64,000 nucleotides of DNA from JAFAXD01 sp963833605 (GTDB lineage: Bacteria > Pseudomonadota > Alphaproteobacteria > Rhizobiales > Xanthobacteraceae): contig CAWHYZ010000015.1 in assembly GCA_963833605.1 (NCBI GenBank), positions 310,001-374,000 on the forward strand. Direction: 5' to 3'. Below, piece after piece: positions 54,176 through 62,188 of this stretch. The notes under the pieces are model-generated. The model was not told the DNA's origin. It did no database searches and saw only the letters and a program-made list of their open reading frames with translations. How positions within the stretch are numbered: the stretch's first letter is position 1; each line of letters starts with the position of its first letter. The position numbers and the translations under genes are program-made.

Positions 54176-55459
54176 TCAGCCCTTGGCGAGCAGCGTGCGC
54201 ACGCCGATCAGCGAAATGTCCGGTATGAACGTGATCAGCGCAAGCGCGATCAGGTAGATTATCACGAACGGAATGATGCCGCGATAGATCGTCTCGAGCT
54301 TAAGCCCGAGCACCGACTGCGCGACGAAGATGTTGATGCCGAACGGCGGGTGGAACAGGCCGATCGCCAGGTTGACCGTGACCACGATGCCGAAATGCAC
54401 GGTGTTGATGCCGACCGCCTTCACGATCGGCACCAGCAGGGGGCTGAGCAGCAGGATGGCCGACAGCGGGTCGAGGAAGCAGCCGACTGCCAGCAGCAGA
54501 ATGTTGATGGCGAGCAGGAGCATCCAGGCCGACACGTTCAGGGATTGCAGCCAGGCGGTCACTGCGGCCGGGACCTGGTTCACCGTCAGCAGCCAGGCGA
54601 ACACGCCGGCGCAGGCGACGATGATGAGGATCTGCCCGGTGAACATCACGGTCGCCGCCGCGGCCTCGACGATGTCGCGCCAGCCGAGCTCGCGGAACAC
54701 GAAGGCGGTGACAAATGCCGCATAGACGCACGCCACCGCGGCCGCTTCGGTCGGCGAAAACACGCCGCCGTAGATGCCGCCGAGGATGATGACGGGCGCC
54801 CCCAGCGCCCAGACGCTGCGGCCGGCGGCGCGCAGGAAGCGCGTCAGATCGAATGCGGCGCCGGCGCCGAAGTTGTCGCGCTTCGCGCGCCAGATGACGT
54901 AGGCCGCGATCATGACGGCGATCATCAGCCCCGGGATGACGCCGGCCGCATAGAGCCGCGCGACCGATTCCTCGGCGGCCGCGCCGTAGACGATCATCGG
55001 AATGCTCGGCGGAATGACGACGTCGATCGCGCCGACCGCGGTGATGAGCCCGGCGGTGAAGGTTTCCGGATAGCCGGCGCGCCGCATCGCCGGCACCATC
55101 ACCCGGCCGATGGTCGCGACCGTCGCGGCGCTGGCGCCGGAGATGGCACCGAAGATTGTTGACGTGCCAACCGCCGTGACGCCGAGGCTGCCGCGCACCG
55201 AGCCCACCCCGGCTTGTACGAAATCGACCAGCCGCTGCGCCACGCTGCCGCGTCCCATCAACTCGCCCGCATAGATGAAGAACGGTACCGCGAGCAGCGG
55301 CGTGGCATTGACGGAGCCGAACAGGTTCTGGTGCACCACCACCAGCGGCACGTGCATGAAGAAAACGAGCGCGACCGTCACGGCGGTCAGAAGCACCATG
55401 AAGATCGGAAAGCCGATCAGAAGCAGTGCGACCGGCACGACGAACAGCGCGAATGTCAT
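54176..55459 (-). CDS. dctM: TRAP transporter large permease (DctM family)
   Basis: A 427-residue membrane protein with about twelve helices. Family features: GSVNATPLLAVPFFIYAGELMGRG, GTSTIFGAISGASAATVATIGRVMVPAM and the PPSIPMIVYG motif, then PFGINIFVAQSV late in the chain. It carries out sodium-driven import of the DctP ligand. ATG 55459 overlaps the dctQ stop. Confidence 0.92.
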   Translation of the reverse strand: MTFALFVVPVALLLIGFPIFMVLLTAVTVALVFFMHVPLVVVHQNLFGSVNATPLLAVPFFIYAGELMGRGSVAQRLVDFVQAGVGSVRGSLGVTAVGTSTIFGAISGASAATVATIGRVMVPAMRRAGYPETFTAGLITAVGAIDVVIPPSIPMIVYGAAAEESVARLYAAGVIPGLMIAVMIAAYVIWRAKRDNFGAGAAFDLTRFLRAAGRSVWALGAPVIILGGIYGGVFSPTEAAAVACVYAAFVTAFVFRELGWRDIVEAAAATVMFTGQILIIVACAGVFAWLLTVNQVPAAVTAWLQSLNVSAWMLLLAINILLLAVGCFLDPLSAILLLSPLLVPIVKAVGINTVHFGIVVTVNLAIGLFHPPFGINIFVAQSVLGLKLETIYRGIIPFVIIYLIALALITFIPDISLIGVRTLLAKG

Positions 55460-55971
55460 TCGCGCACCTGTCCGTCGGCAGGCGCCACCGGCTCGGCGTC
55501 ACGCCTGGTCGTGACGATGACGAGCCGCCGGCAGGCCATCACCAGGATCAAGGCGAATCCGAGCGCCACGAAGCCGTGGGGGATCCACATCGGGACCCCG
55601 GCCATGTCGCTGGTGCGGCCGATGCGGAACATCTGGCCGCCATAGAAATAGGACTGCGAGAGCACGAAGCCGGCGAGAGCAATGAGCAGTACCTGCTCGG
55701 CGATCCGCAGAGCGAGCTGCACCGGCTCGGGCATGAACCGCACCAGCACATCCATGCGCAGATGCTGGTTGCGGCGGGTCACCACGGCAGCGCCGAGAAA
55801 CGTCATCGCCACCATGACGAAAACCTGCACCTCGTCGGAGCCGAGCAGGGCGACCCCGAACACATAGCGGCCGACCACGTTGGTGAAGTTGAGCGCCACC
55901 GCCAGAATGAAGGCGACGGCGAGGACAAGCTCGACGATACGCGCGACGCGATCAAGAACCTTGTCGATCAT
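55456..55971 (-). CDS. dctQ: TRAP transporter small permease (DctQ family)
   Basis: A 171-residue four-helix membrane protein with the DctQ features ALNFTNVVGRYVFGVALLGSDEVQVFVMVAMTFLGAAVVTRRNQHLRMDVL. ATG 55971 (MIDKVLDR) is preferred over an extension to 56019 that has no homologous sequence. First gene of the TRAP operon; repeat A copy 2 lies just upstream. Confidence 0.9.
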   Translation of the reverse strand: MIDKVLDRVARIVELVLAVAFILAVALNFTNVVGRYVFGVALLGSDEVQVFVMVAMTFLGAAVVTRRNQHLRMDVLVRFMPEPVQLALRIAEQVLLIALAGFVLSQSYFYGGQMFRIGRTSDMAGVPMWIPHGFVALGFALILVMACRRLVIVTTRRDAEPVAPADGQVRE

Positions 55972-56035
55972 CGCGTGCGTCCCCGCCGCTGCCGCATGTG
56001 ATTCTCTATGCGAATGCACGCCGTCGCCACGCGGT

Positions 56036-56182
56036 CACCTCGCCCCGCCTGCGGGGAGAGGTCGATTTCGAGCGTAGCGAGAAATCGGGTGAGGGGGACT
56101 CTCCAAACACTCAGCCTCGCGGCGAGGCCCCCTCACCCGGATCGCTTCGCGATCCGACCTCTCCCCGCAAGCGGGGAGAGGT
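56036..56182. repeat. Palindromic intergenic repeat, family A copy 2
   Basis: A 147 bp copy of the element at 35578-35727, in the same orientation and about 90 percent identical by eye. The ends ACCTCGCCCCGC and GCGGGGAGAGGT pair with one mismatch; the inner GGGTGAGGGGG and CCCCCTCACCC arms are conserved. It lies upstream of dctQ and before the transglycosylase gene. Translation in several frames gives recurrent peptides such as RGEVDFERSEKSGEGDSP. Confidence 0.85.
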
Positions 56183-56404
56183 AGGGTGCCGTGCCGCGCG
56201 CGATTCACCTGCATACGTCCCCGCCGTGCAATGTTCCCTCCTACATTGTCGATGCTGGCGCCCACGTTGACAAGGCGTCGCTCGTGAGAAGAGTCGCCGC
56301 TCGGCGAGCTACGGCGTGTTGATCCGTCCATGGGATGAGTTGATTGAACGCTTCCGGACCGCGTGCCATGCTTGAGCCGGCAGCATAGAGTTCGGATTCC
56401 GCGC

Positions 56405-57205
56405 ATGATCAGGCGTTCCCTGGCGGCATTGATCGTGACGCTTGCGCTCCTTGCGCCAGCGCGCGCGGCGTCCTGCGGCGGCGATTTCACCACCTTCATG
56501 GCGAGCATCGCGCGCGAGGCACAGGCCGCCGGCGTCTCACGCGGCATCATCGACAGTGCGTTCGCCGGTGTCACCCCCGACCCGGCGGTGCTCGCTTTTG
56601 ATCGCCGTCAGCGCGGCACCTTCCGCAAGAGTTTCGAGGAATACGCCGCGACACGCGTCACCGGCGGCCGCATCAGCGGTGGTCGGAAAAGACTGCAGCA
56701 ACACGCGGGTCTGCTCGCGCGCATCGAACAGCAGTTCGGCGTGCCCGCGCCGGTGATCGTGGCGATCTGGGGGCTGGAGAGCGATTTCGGCACCGGCGAC
56801 ATGGGCAAGCTGCCGGTCGTGCGGGTGGTCGCCACGCTCGCGCACGACTGCCGCCGCACCGAACTCTTTCAGGGCGAGCTGATTGCTGCCCTGCGGATCC
56901 TCCAGCGCGGCGATCTGACGATACGCGACCTGGTGGGCGCCTATGCGGGCGAGATCGGGCAGACGCAATTTCTGCCGTCGTCCTATATCAAATACGGTGT
57001 CGATTACGACGGCAACGGCCATGTTGATCTGCGGCACAGCGTGCCGGACGTGCTTGCCTCCACGGCCAACCTCCTCAAGACCAACGGCTGGCGCGCGGGC
57101 GCGCCGTTTGGCGCGGGCACGGCGAATTTCGAGGTGATGCGCGAATGGAACCGGTCGGAGGTCTATCGCAAGACGATCGCGTATTTTGCCGAGCGGCTGC
57201 GCTAG
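56405..57205 (+). CDS. Lytic murein transglycosylase (MltB-like)
   Basis: A 266-residue peptidoglycan lyase with signal peptide (to about ARAA, residue 21). The SLT_2 domain is intact: FGVPAPVIVAIWGLESDFG holds catalytic Glu125, followed by GEIGQTQFLPSSYIKYGVDYDGNGHVDLRHSVPDVLASTANLL. No lipobox Cys after the leader and no C-terminal peptidoglycan-binding repeat, so it is a short soluble form. It cleaves murein in the periplasm to 1,6-anhydro products. ATG 56405 gives a proper leader. Confidence 0.9.
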   Translation: MIRRSLAALIVTLALLAPARAASCGGDFTTFMASIAREAQAAGVSRGIIDSAFAGVTPDPAVLAFDRRQRGTFRKSFEEYAATRVTGGRISGGRKRLQQHAGLLARIEQQFGVPAPVIVAIWGLESDFGTGDMGKLPVVRVVATLAHDCRRTELFQGELIAALRILQRGDLTIRDLVGAYAGEIGQTQFLPSSYIKYGVDYDGNGHVDLRHSVPDVLASTANLLKTNGWRAGAPFGAGTANFEVMREWNRSEVYRKTIAYFAERLR

Positions 57206-57254
57206 AGCATGATCCCGAAAAGTGGACACCGGTTTTCGGAAAAGATCATGCTCT
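57204..57254. repeat. Short palindromic element, family C
   Basis: A 51 bp element with perfect 11-bp ends AGAGCATGATC (57204-57214) and GATCATGCTCT (57244-57254), and inner CCGAAAA (57215-57221) with TTTTCGG (57233-57239). It overlaps the transglycosylase stop codon and lies between convergent genes, where it could end transcription. From memory it is a very common intergenic sequence in Hyphomicrobiales. Confidence 0.75.
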
Positions 57255-57319
57255 AACATGAACCTGGCGCGGGATGACGAATCGAAGATAAGTCATCACG
57301 CTCTAGCGCCCCTCGTTCG

Positions 57320-57751
57320 CTATTCGGCCGACCGGCTACGTCCCGTGCTTCGCGCATGTGCGGCTGGGACTTCATAGCCCGAGTCGGCGATCGAACCGGC
57401 GCCCATCCAACCCCAGATCAACACGACATCTTCGTCGGACGTATTGTTGAAGCCGTGCCAACAGCCGCGCGGCGAATACACCACATCGCCCTCTTGCGAA
57501 GGTTCGAGGCCATGTTCCGTGATCACATGGCCCTTTCCCTTGAGCACGATGAAGAATTCGTCGCAGTTGCGGTGCAGATGCTGCTCATGACTTGCCCCTG
57601 GTTTGAGCACCGTCCATCCGACCACGTTGTCGGCACCGGCGGATTTCTTGTCGATGAGGAATTGCACCTGCATGTCGATCCAGCCGTCGTCACGCTTCAG
57701 CCCCTCAACGAGCGGAACCGCTTTGCGGTTGGTACGAAACATCTTGTTCAC
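57320..57751 (-). CDS. Single-domain cupin protein
   Basis: A 143-residue cupin. Motif 1 is HEQHLHRNCDEFFIVLKGKGHV with two His and Glu as metal ligands; motif 2 is PRGCWHGFNNTSDEDV with the third His. Last gene of a leftward operon, and its ATG overlaps the preceding stop (ATGA). Probably an isomerase, dioxygenase or sensor for the catabolic steps of that operon; no exact role. Confidence 0.78.
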   Translation of the reverse strand: MNKMFRTNRKAVPLVEGLKRDDGWIDMQVQFLIDKKSAGADNVVGWTVLKPGASHEQHLHRNCDEFFIVLKGKGHVITEHGLEPSQEGDVVYSPRGCWHGFNNTSDEDVVLIWGWMGAGSIADSGYEVPAAHARSTGRSRSAE

Positions 57752-58631
57752 TTGAGTTGGCCTCCGAGGCGCAGGTAGACTTCATGGGCGGTGACGAAAT
57801 CGCGATGATCGATGCCAAGGCCGCGGCACGCGTTCATCATCTCGTTGGCTGCCGCGGCCAACGGCACCGGGCTGCCGAGGATGCGCCCAGCTCGAGCGCC
57901 AGCAGCATGTCCTTCTGCTGCAACGTCACGTCGGCGAGGGGCTTGGCCGGCATCTTGCCCTCGAGAATATAAGGCCCGCGATAGCCGAGCACGGGCGACG
58001 CCGCCACGCTTTTCAACATCGCATCGAGCGCGACCGCGCGATCGACGCCGCCCTTTTCGGCCAGCGCCACCGCCTCGCCAAAGGCGATGACCTCGACCAT
58101 CAGCAGCAGGTTGACCGCGATTTTCATTTGGCAAGCAAGTCCGTTGCCGCCGATATGGGTGACTTTCGGGCCGATGGCGAGCAGAACAGGTTGCACGCGC
58201 TCGAACGCGGCCTTGTCGCCACCGACCATGATCGATGCTTGCCCAGCTTTGACGGTAATCGGGCTGCCGGAAATCGGGGCGTCGAGCATGACTGCGCCAG
58301 CCGCTTCGATCTGCGCCGCTACTTTGCGGCTGACCGCTGGCGATATCGTACTCATGTCCACGTAGATGCGCCCCCGTCCCAGGCCGGAGATGATGCCGTC
58401 ACGGCCGAGCGCGACATCCGTGACGGCGGCGCCGTCGGTTACGATCGAGAACACCACGTCCGCGTCGCGCGCGGCATCGCCCGGCGACGCGGCCCATCGC
58501 ATGCCCATCGCGATCAGCGGCGCGGCCTTGTCCTTCGTCCGGTTCCAGCCGCTGACGTCATGGCCAGCCTCCATCAACCGCGGGACGATCAGCGAACCCA
58601 TGTCGCCAAGGCCGACGAACCCGACTTTCAT
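57748..58631 (-). pseudogene. 3-hydroxyisobutyrate dehydrogenase-like NAD(P) oxidoreductase, single frameshift
   Basis: A beta-hydroxyacid dehydrogenase of about 294 residues. NAD loop VGFVGLGDMGSLI at 3-15, substrate-binding DAPISGSPITVKAGQ and catalytic Lys in QMKIAVNLL are present. At about 57880-57890, in a GGG run after LALELG, one base is missing, and the last 45 residues (RILGSPVPLAAAANEMMNACRGLG...) are in another frame, ending at 57748. The ATG 58631 overlaps the LacI-family stop. It oxidises or reduces a short hydroxy acid. Confidence 0.88.
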
Positions 58632-59716
58632 CTCTGCTGCTCTCCGGCTTGCTCGGGAAGCACCCTCGCCTTGCTTGTATTGCGCGCCATGGATCTGGTC
58701 GACTCGCGCACCATGAGATCCACCGGCAGCACGATGTGGCGCGGCTCGGTGATCGCGTTCTCGAGCGTGTCGACGATCAGCTCTGCGGCTTCAGCCCCGG
58801 CCTTGTAGTGCTGAACGCGGATCGTGGTGAGCGGCGGCGACAACCGGTCTACCAGGGACATGTCGTTGAAGCCGGTGATCGAGATGTCGCGCGGGCAATC
58901 CCATCCATGGCGGCGAAATGCAGTGATCGCGCCAACCGCCAGCCGGTCGTTGGCGCAGACGACGGCCGTGAACTTTCGGCCTGCGACCAGCAATTCCTCG
59001 GTGCAGCGCTCTCCCTCCATTTCGTTGAAGGAACGGGCAAATGTCACGAGCGGCCAGTTTGGCGAAAGTCCCAATTGCTCGCTGTGGCGAACATAGCTCG
59101 CGTAGCGATTGTAGCCTGTCGATACGGTCTGCGGCCCCGCAATAGCCGCGATATCCCGATGGCCGCGCGACGCCAGATGGGTCAGCAGGCGCCGGAATCC
59201 GTCGTCTTCGTCATGCACCACGGACGAGAACCGCGGATCATCGGTCTGCCGGCTCACGGTGACGACGGGTATGCCGGCTGTCAGTTGCGACACGACGGGA
59301 TCGTGCCGCGTGACGCTCGCCAGGATCAGCCCGTCGATCCCGCGCGGGCGCATCGCATCGATGATCTGGCCCTGACGCCGCGAATCGCCGTCGGTGTTGG
59401 CAAGGATAGACACATAGCCGTACCGCGCCAGACCATCCTCGACCCCGCGGATGATCGGCGGGAACACCGGATCGGTGATGTCGGGAATCACGACCCCGAT
59501 CATGCGCGAACGGTTTGTTTTCAGGAAACGCGCAGCGATATTCGGCCGGTAGCCGCGCCGGCTGCTCGCGCTTTGAATCTTCTTCACGAGGTCCGGCGAG
59601 ACCGCGTGCCCCGACTTGGGGTTCAAGGCGCGCGAGATGGTCGATACATGCACGCCCACATCGCGGGCAATATCCTTCAGGGTTGGGCGGGCGCGTTTGG
59701 ATCTCTTCAACGTCAT
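58628..59716 (-). CDS. LacI-family transcriptional regulator
   Basis: A 362-residue repressor: an N-terminal helix-turn-helix (PTLKDIARDVGVHVSTISRALN, about 11-32), hinge, then the periplasmic-binding-type effector domain (MIGVVIPDITDPVF and INISITGFNDMS-like GFNDMSLVDRLSPPLTTIR). It lies inside the operon, coupled to the dehydrogenase downstream and 28 bp after the receptor gene, so it probably autoregulates this catabolic set in response to the substrate. Confidence 0.9.
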   Translation of the reverse strand: MTLKRSKRARPTLKDIARDVGVHVSTISRALNPKSGHAVSPDLVKKIQSASSRRGYRPNIAARFLKTNRSRMIGVVIPDITDPVFPPIIRGVEDGLARYGYVSILANTDGDSRRQGQIIDAMRPRGIDGLILASVTRHDPVVSQLTAGIPVVTVSRQTDDPRFSSVVHDEDDGFRRLLTHLASRGHRDIAAIAGPQTVSTGYNRYASYVRHSEQLGLSPNWPLVTFARSFNEMEGERCTEELLVAGRKFTAVVCANDRLAVGAITAFRRHGWDCPRDISITGFNDMSLVDRLSPPLTTIRVQHYKAGAEAAELIVDTLENAITEPRHIVLPVDLMVRESTRSMARNTSKARVLPEQAGEQQR

Positions 59717-59744
59717 TGCTCGCGAAGATGGTTTGCAGATCTGC

Positions 59745-61019
59745 TCATTTCCTCGCGTCCTCGAACGGATAGATCAGGTTGCCAGACTTGTATTGGTTCG
59801 GATAGACCACGACTTGACGCGACCAATCCTTGAACTGGCCGAGATCGCTGCCCGAAATACCCTGGAACTGAATGCAGATGATCCGTGGCGTCTTCCACTC
59901 ACCGTCCGGCCCAAAGGCGATCGGCCCGATGACCGTATCGATGGTCGACTTTCGGAGGTAATCGGCCAACAGGTTGTCGTCGAACGATTTGGTTTCCGTA
60001 ACCGCCTTCGCGAGAACCTGCCCCGCCGCATAGGCATATGGCGGGTAGGTGTAGCCGAGCGGATCGGTGCCGAGCGCGTTCGCACGCTTCTGGTATTCCT
60101 CCATCATCTGCCGGGTGCCTTGGAACTGAAGGCTCGGCGCCGGGATGTAGAACTCGTTGCTGATATAGCCGTTCACCATCGATCCAAGCTGTTGTTTGAT
60201 TCCGGTAACGAGCAATCCGAGCATTGCGCCACCGATGAGCTTTGGCCGAAAGCCGGTCTCATTCGCGGCGCGAATGATTCCGGTCGTATCGATCGGGAGC
60301 GTTGCGGCAAACACGAAATCCGGATTTGTCGCCTGCATCGCCCGAACGACGGTGGTGAATTCCGTGCTGGACAGCGGATAGGTGCGCTCGAACACCACAT
60401 CGACGCCGCGCGATTTCGCGTTCTCGCGCGCCCCGTCGAGCGCATTGCGCGAATACTCAACGTCGGCGCCGATCAGTGCCACCTTTGTCGACTTCGGCGT
60501 CTGCTCGAGCGCAAGATCGAACACGCATTTGGAATAGTTCGCAGGCGAGGGCCCCTGCGAATTCATGGAAAAATACCTGGGATAGTTGAAGGCCTTGTTC
60601 ACACCGAGACCGAAGATGCCGATCGTTGTCCGATTGGCCGCAATGATCGCAGGCATGGCTGCGGCGATCACATTGGTGCTGTAGGGGCCGATCAGCAGGT
60701 CGACCTTGTCAACCCCCATGAGCTTCGCATAAAGCCCCGGTGCATTGGCCGGATTGCCCTGATCGTCGTAGTAGACCAGCTCGACCGGCCGGTTGAGCAG
60801 TCCTCCATTCCGGTTCACGTCGTCGCGCCAGATTTCGAGACCGGCGAGAACCTGTTTGCCGGCAGCGGCGGTGGGGCCGGTCAGACTGATGCTGAAGCCG
60901 ATCCGTATCGGTTCGGCCGCGCGCACCGGTTGCCCCGCAACGGCGAGCAGGAGCAGACCCGCGGCGACGAGCTCGCCGGCGACGTGAATGGCGTGTCGGG
61001 CAATCGCGTGCGCGCGCAT
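59745..61019 (-). CDS. Branched-chain-type ABC transporter substrate-binding protein
   Basis: A 424-residue LivK-class receptor, with signal peptide (to about RAAE, residue 35) and PIRIGFSISLTGPTAAAGKQVLAGLEIW. It is a clear paralogue of the protein at 13082-14350 (shared VELVYYDDQGNPANAPGLYAKL and VALIGADVEYSRNALDGARENAK). No permease or ATPase is linked, so it may feed the Liv system at 14.5-18 kb or a remote one. First gene of an operon with LacI, dehydrogenase and cupin genes. Confidence 0.9.
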   Translation of the reverse strand: MRAHAIARHAIHVAGELVAAGLLLLAVAGQPVRAAEPIRIGFSISLTGPTAAAGKQVLAGLEIWRDDVNRNGGLLNRPVELVYYDDQGNPANAPGLYAKLMGVDKVDLLIGPYSTNVIAAAMPAIIAANRTTIGIFGLGVNKAFNYPRYFSMNSQGPSPANYSKCVFDLALEQTPKSTKVALIGADVEYSRNALDGARENAKSRGVDVVFERTYPLSSTEFTTVVRAMQATNPDFVFAATLPIDTTGIIRAANETGFRPKLIGGAMLGLLVTGIKQQLGSMVNGYISNEFYIPAPSLQFQGTRQMMEEYQKRANALGTDPLGYTYPPYAYAAGQVLAKAVTETKSFDDNLLADYLRKSTIDTVIGPIAFGPDGEWKTPRIICIQFQGISGSDLGQFKDWSRQVVVYPNQYKSGNLIYPFEDARK

Positions 61020-61325
61020 GGTTCCTCCCTTTTTTCAGCCGTTGCGAGCGACTCTATCGGCAACCCCTCGGTGTGGCAATCGTTTGCCAAAACCGGCTCG
61101 GGATGCACCAGCGCAGCGGGCGCATGACTGCTACGTCGTTGATGGTGGAATGTTGCTTTGCTGAAATTTGCGCAATGACATGAATTCTCGGGCGTTTAAG
61201 CGAATGGCGAATGCCGCCGAGGGCGCAATCGCCATCACCAGAAGAGCTCGTGCGGGACCGTCGGGCGCCCCGCGCTCGACGGCGCTCGTTCCGGCACGTC
61301 AAAGCGTGCAATCACGTCCGTCGGG
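61020..61325. other. Intergenic region without a recognised gene
   Basis: About 306 bp between the end of the AraC-family gene and the receptor gene, both leftward. It should carry the promoter and perhaps a LacI or AraC operator for the receptor operon; I see no obvious palindrome. Confidence 0.4.
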
Positions 61326-62093
61326 TTAACGGAAACATCGGCTCGGCGGCACGCCCTGTTGCCGCTTGAACATCGTGGTGAACGCAGCCGGACTGTCGTA
61401 TCCGAGATCAACCGCAATGGTGGTGATCGAATTCCCGGCGGCGAGACGCGGCAGTGCGGCGAACAGGCAGGCCTGTTGCCGCCAGGCTGCGAAACTCAAG
61501 CCGGTCTCCTGGCGGAACAGCCGGGTAAACGTGCGCCGACTGACGCGAAGCATCGCGCTCCATTGGTCGATTGTCTGATGGGCGGAAGGCTTCCTGAGAA
61601 AACTCTGGCAGCAAGCGGCGAGTTGGGGCTCCTTGGGGAGCGGCAACTGCGCAGGAAGCGCCGGCAGCATTTCGAGCTCTGTCAGCAGGTGCCCTACGAT
61701 CAGGTCCGCGCGGCTGTCAGCGCGCGTATGCGGTGAGAACTTCATTGCCTCCAGAAACAGCTGGCGCATCAGCGGCGAGACGCTCACAACCTGACATTTC
61801 TCCGGCAGGGGGCGTCTGGGCGATTCCTCGATCCATAGCGTCATCGTACTGACGGAGCCGATCATCCGTGCGTTGTGGACCATCCCGGCGGGGATCCACG
61901 CGGCACTGTTGGGGGGCACAGCCAGCGCGCCGTCGTCCGTGAGCATGATCATCGTGCCGCCGGCCCCGCACACGAATTGCGCTTCGTCGTGGCGGTGGGG
62001 GTCCGAGACGTGGCCGCGCGGGAACTGACTGCAACGAGCAAACACGCCGTTGCCGCCCTTTGGCATGTCCCGCGAGCCCCCGTATCCGATCAT
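61326..62093 (-). CDS. AraC-family transcriptional regulator
   Basis: A 255-residue regulator. N-terminal cupin-like sensor (HVSDPHRHDEAQFVCGAGGTMIML with metal-type His/Glu; IPAGMVHNARM), then the C-terminal double helix-turn-helix (IDQWSAMLRVSRRTFTRLFRQETGLSFAAWRQQACL and ITTIAVDLGYDSPAAFTTMFKRQQGVPPSRCFR), the usual cupin-AraC layout. ATG 62093 is preferred to a longer reading from 62264. It may control the FAD monooxygenase upstream or the receptor operon downstream. Confidence 0.9.
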   Translation of the reverse strand: MIGYGGSRDMPKGGNGVFARCSQFPRGHVSDPHRHDEAQFVCGAGGTMIMLTDDGALAVPPNSAAWIPAGMVHNARMIGSVSTMTLWIEESPRRPLPEKCQVVSVSPLMRQLFLEAMKFSPHTRADSRADLIVGHLLTELEMLPALPAQLPLPKEPQLAACCQSFLRKPSAHQTIDQWSAMLRVSRRTFTRLFRQETGLSFAAWRQQACLFAALPRLAAGNSITTIAVDLGYDSPAAFTTMFKRQQGVPPSRCFR

Positions 62094-62188
62094 CGCTGTC
62101 CCATGAGCGCGCCTGCAGCCACTAAGCACATCCCGTGGCCTGCCAACATCAGAAATTGCGCGCACGTGGGGTGGCGGTTGCCGGAGGG

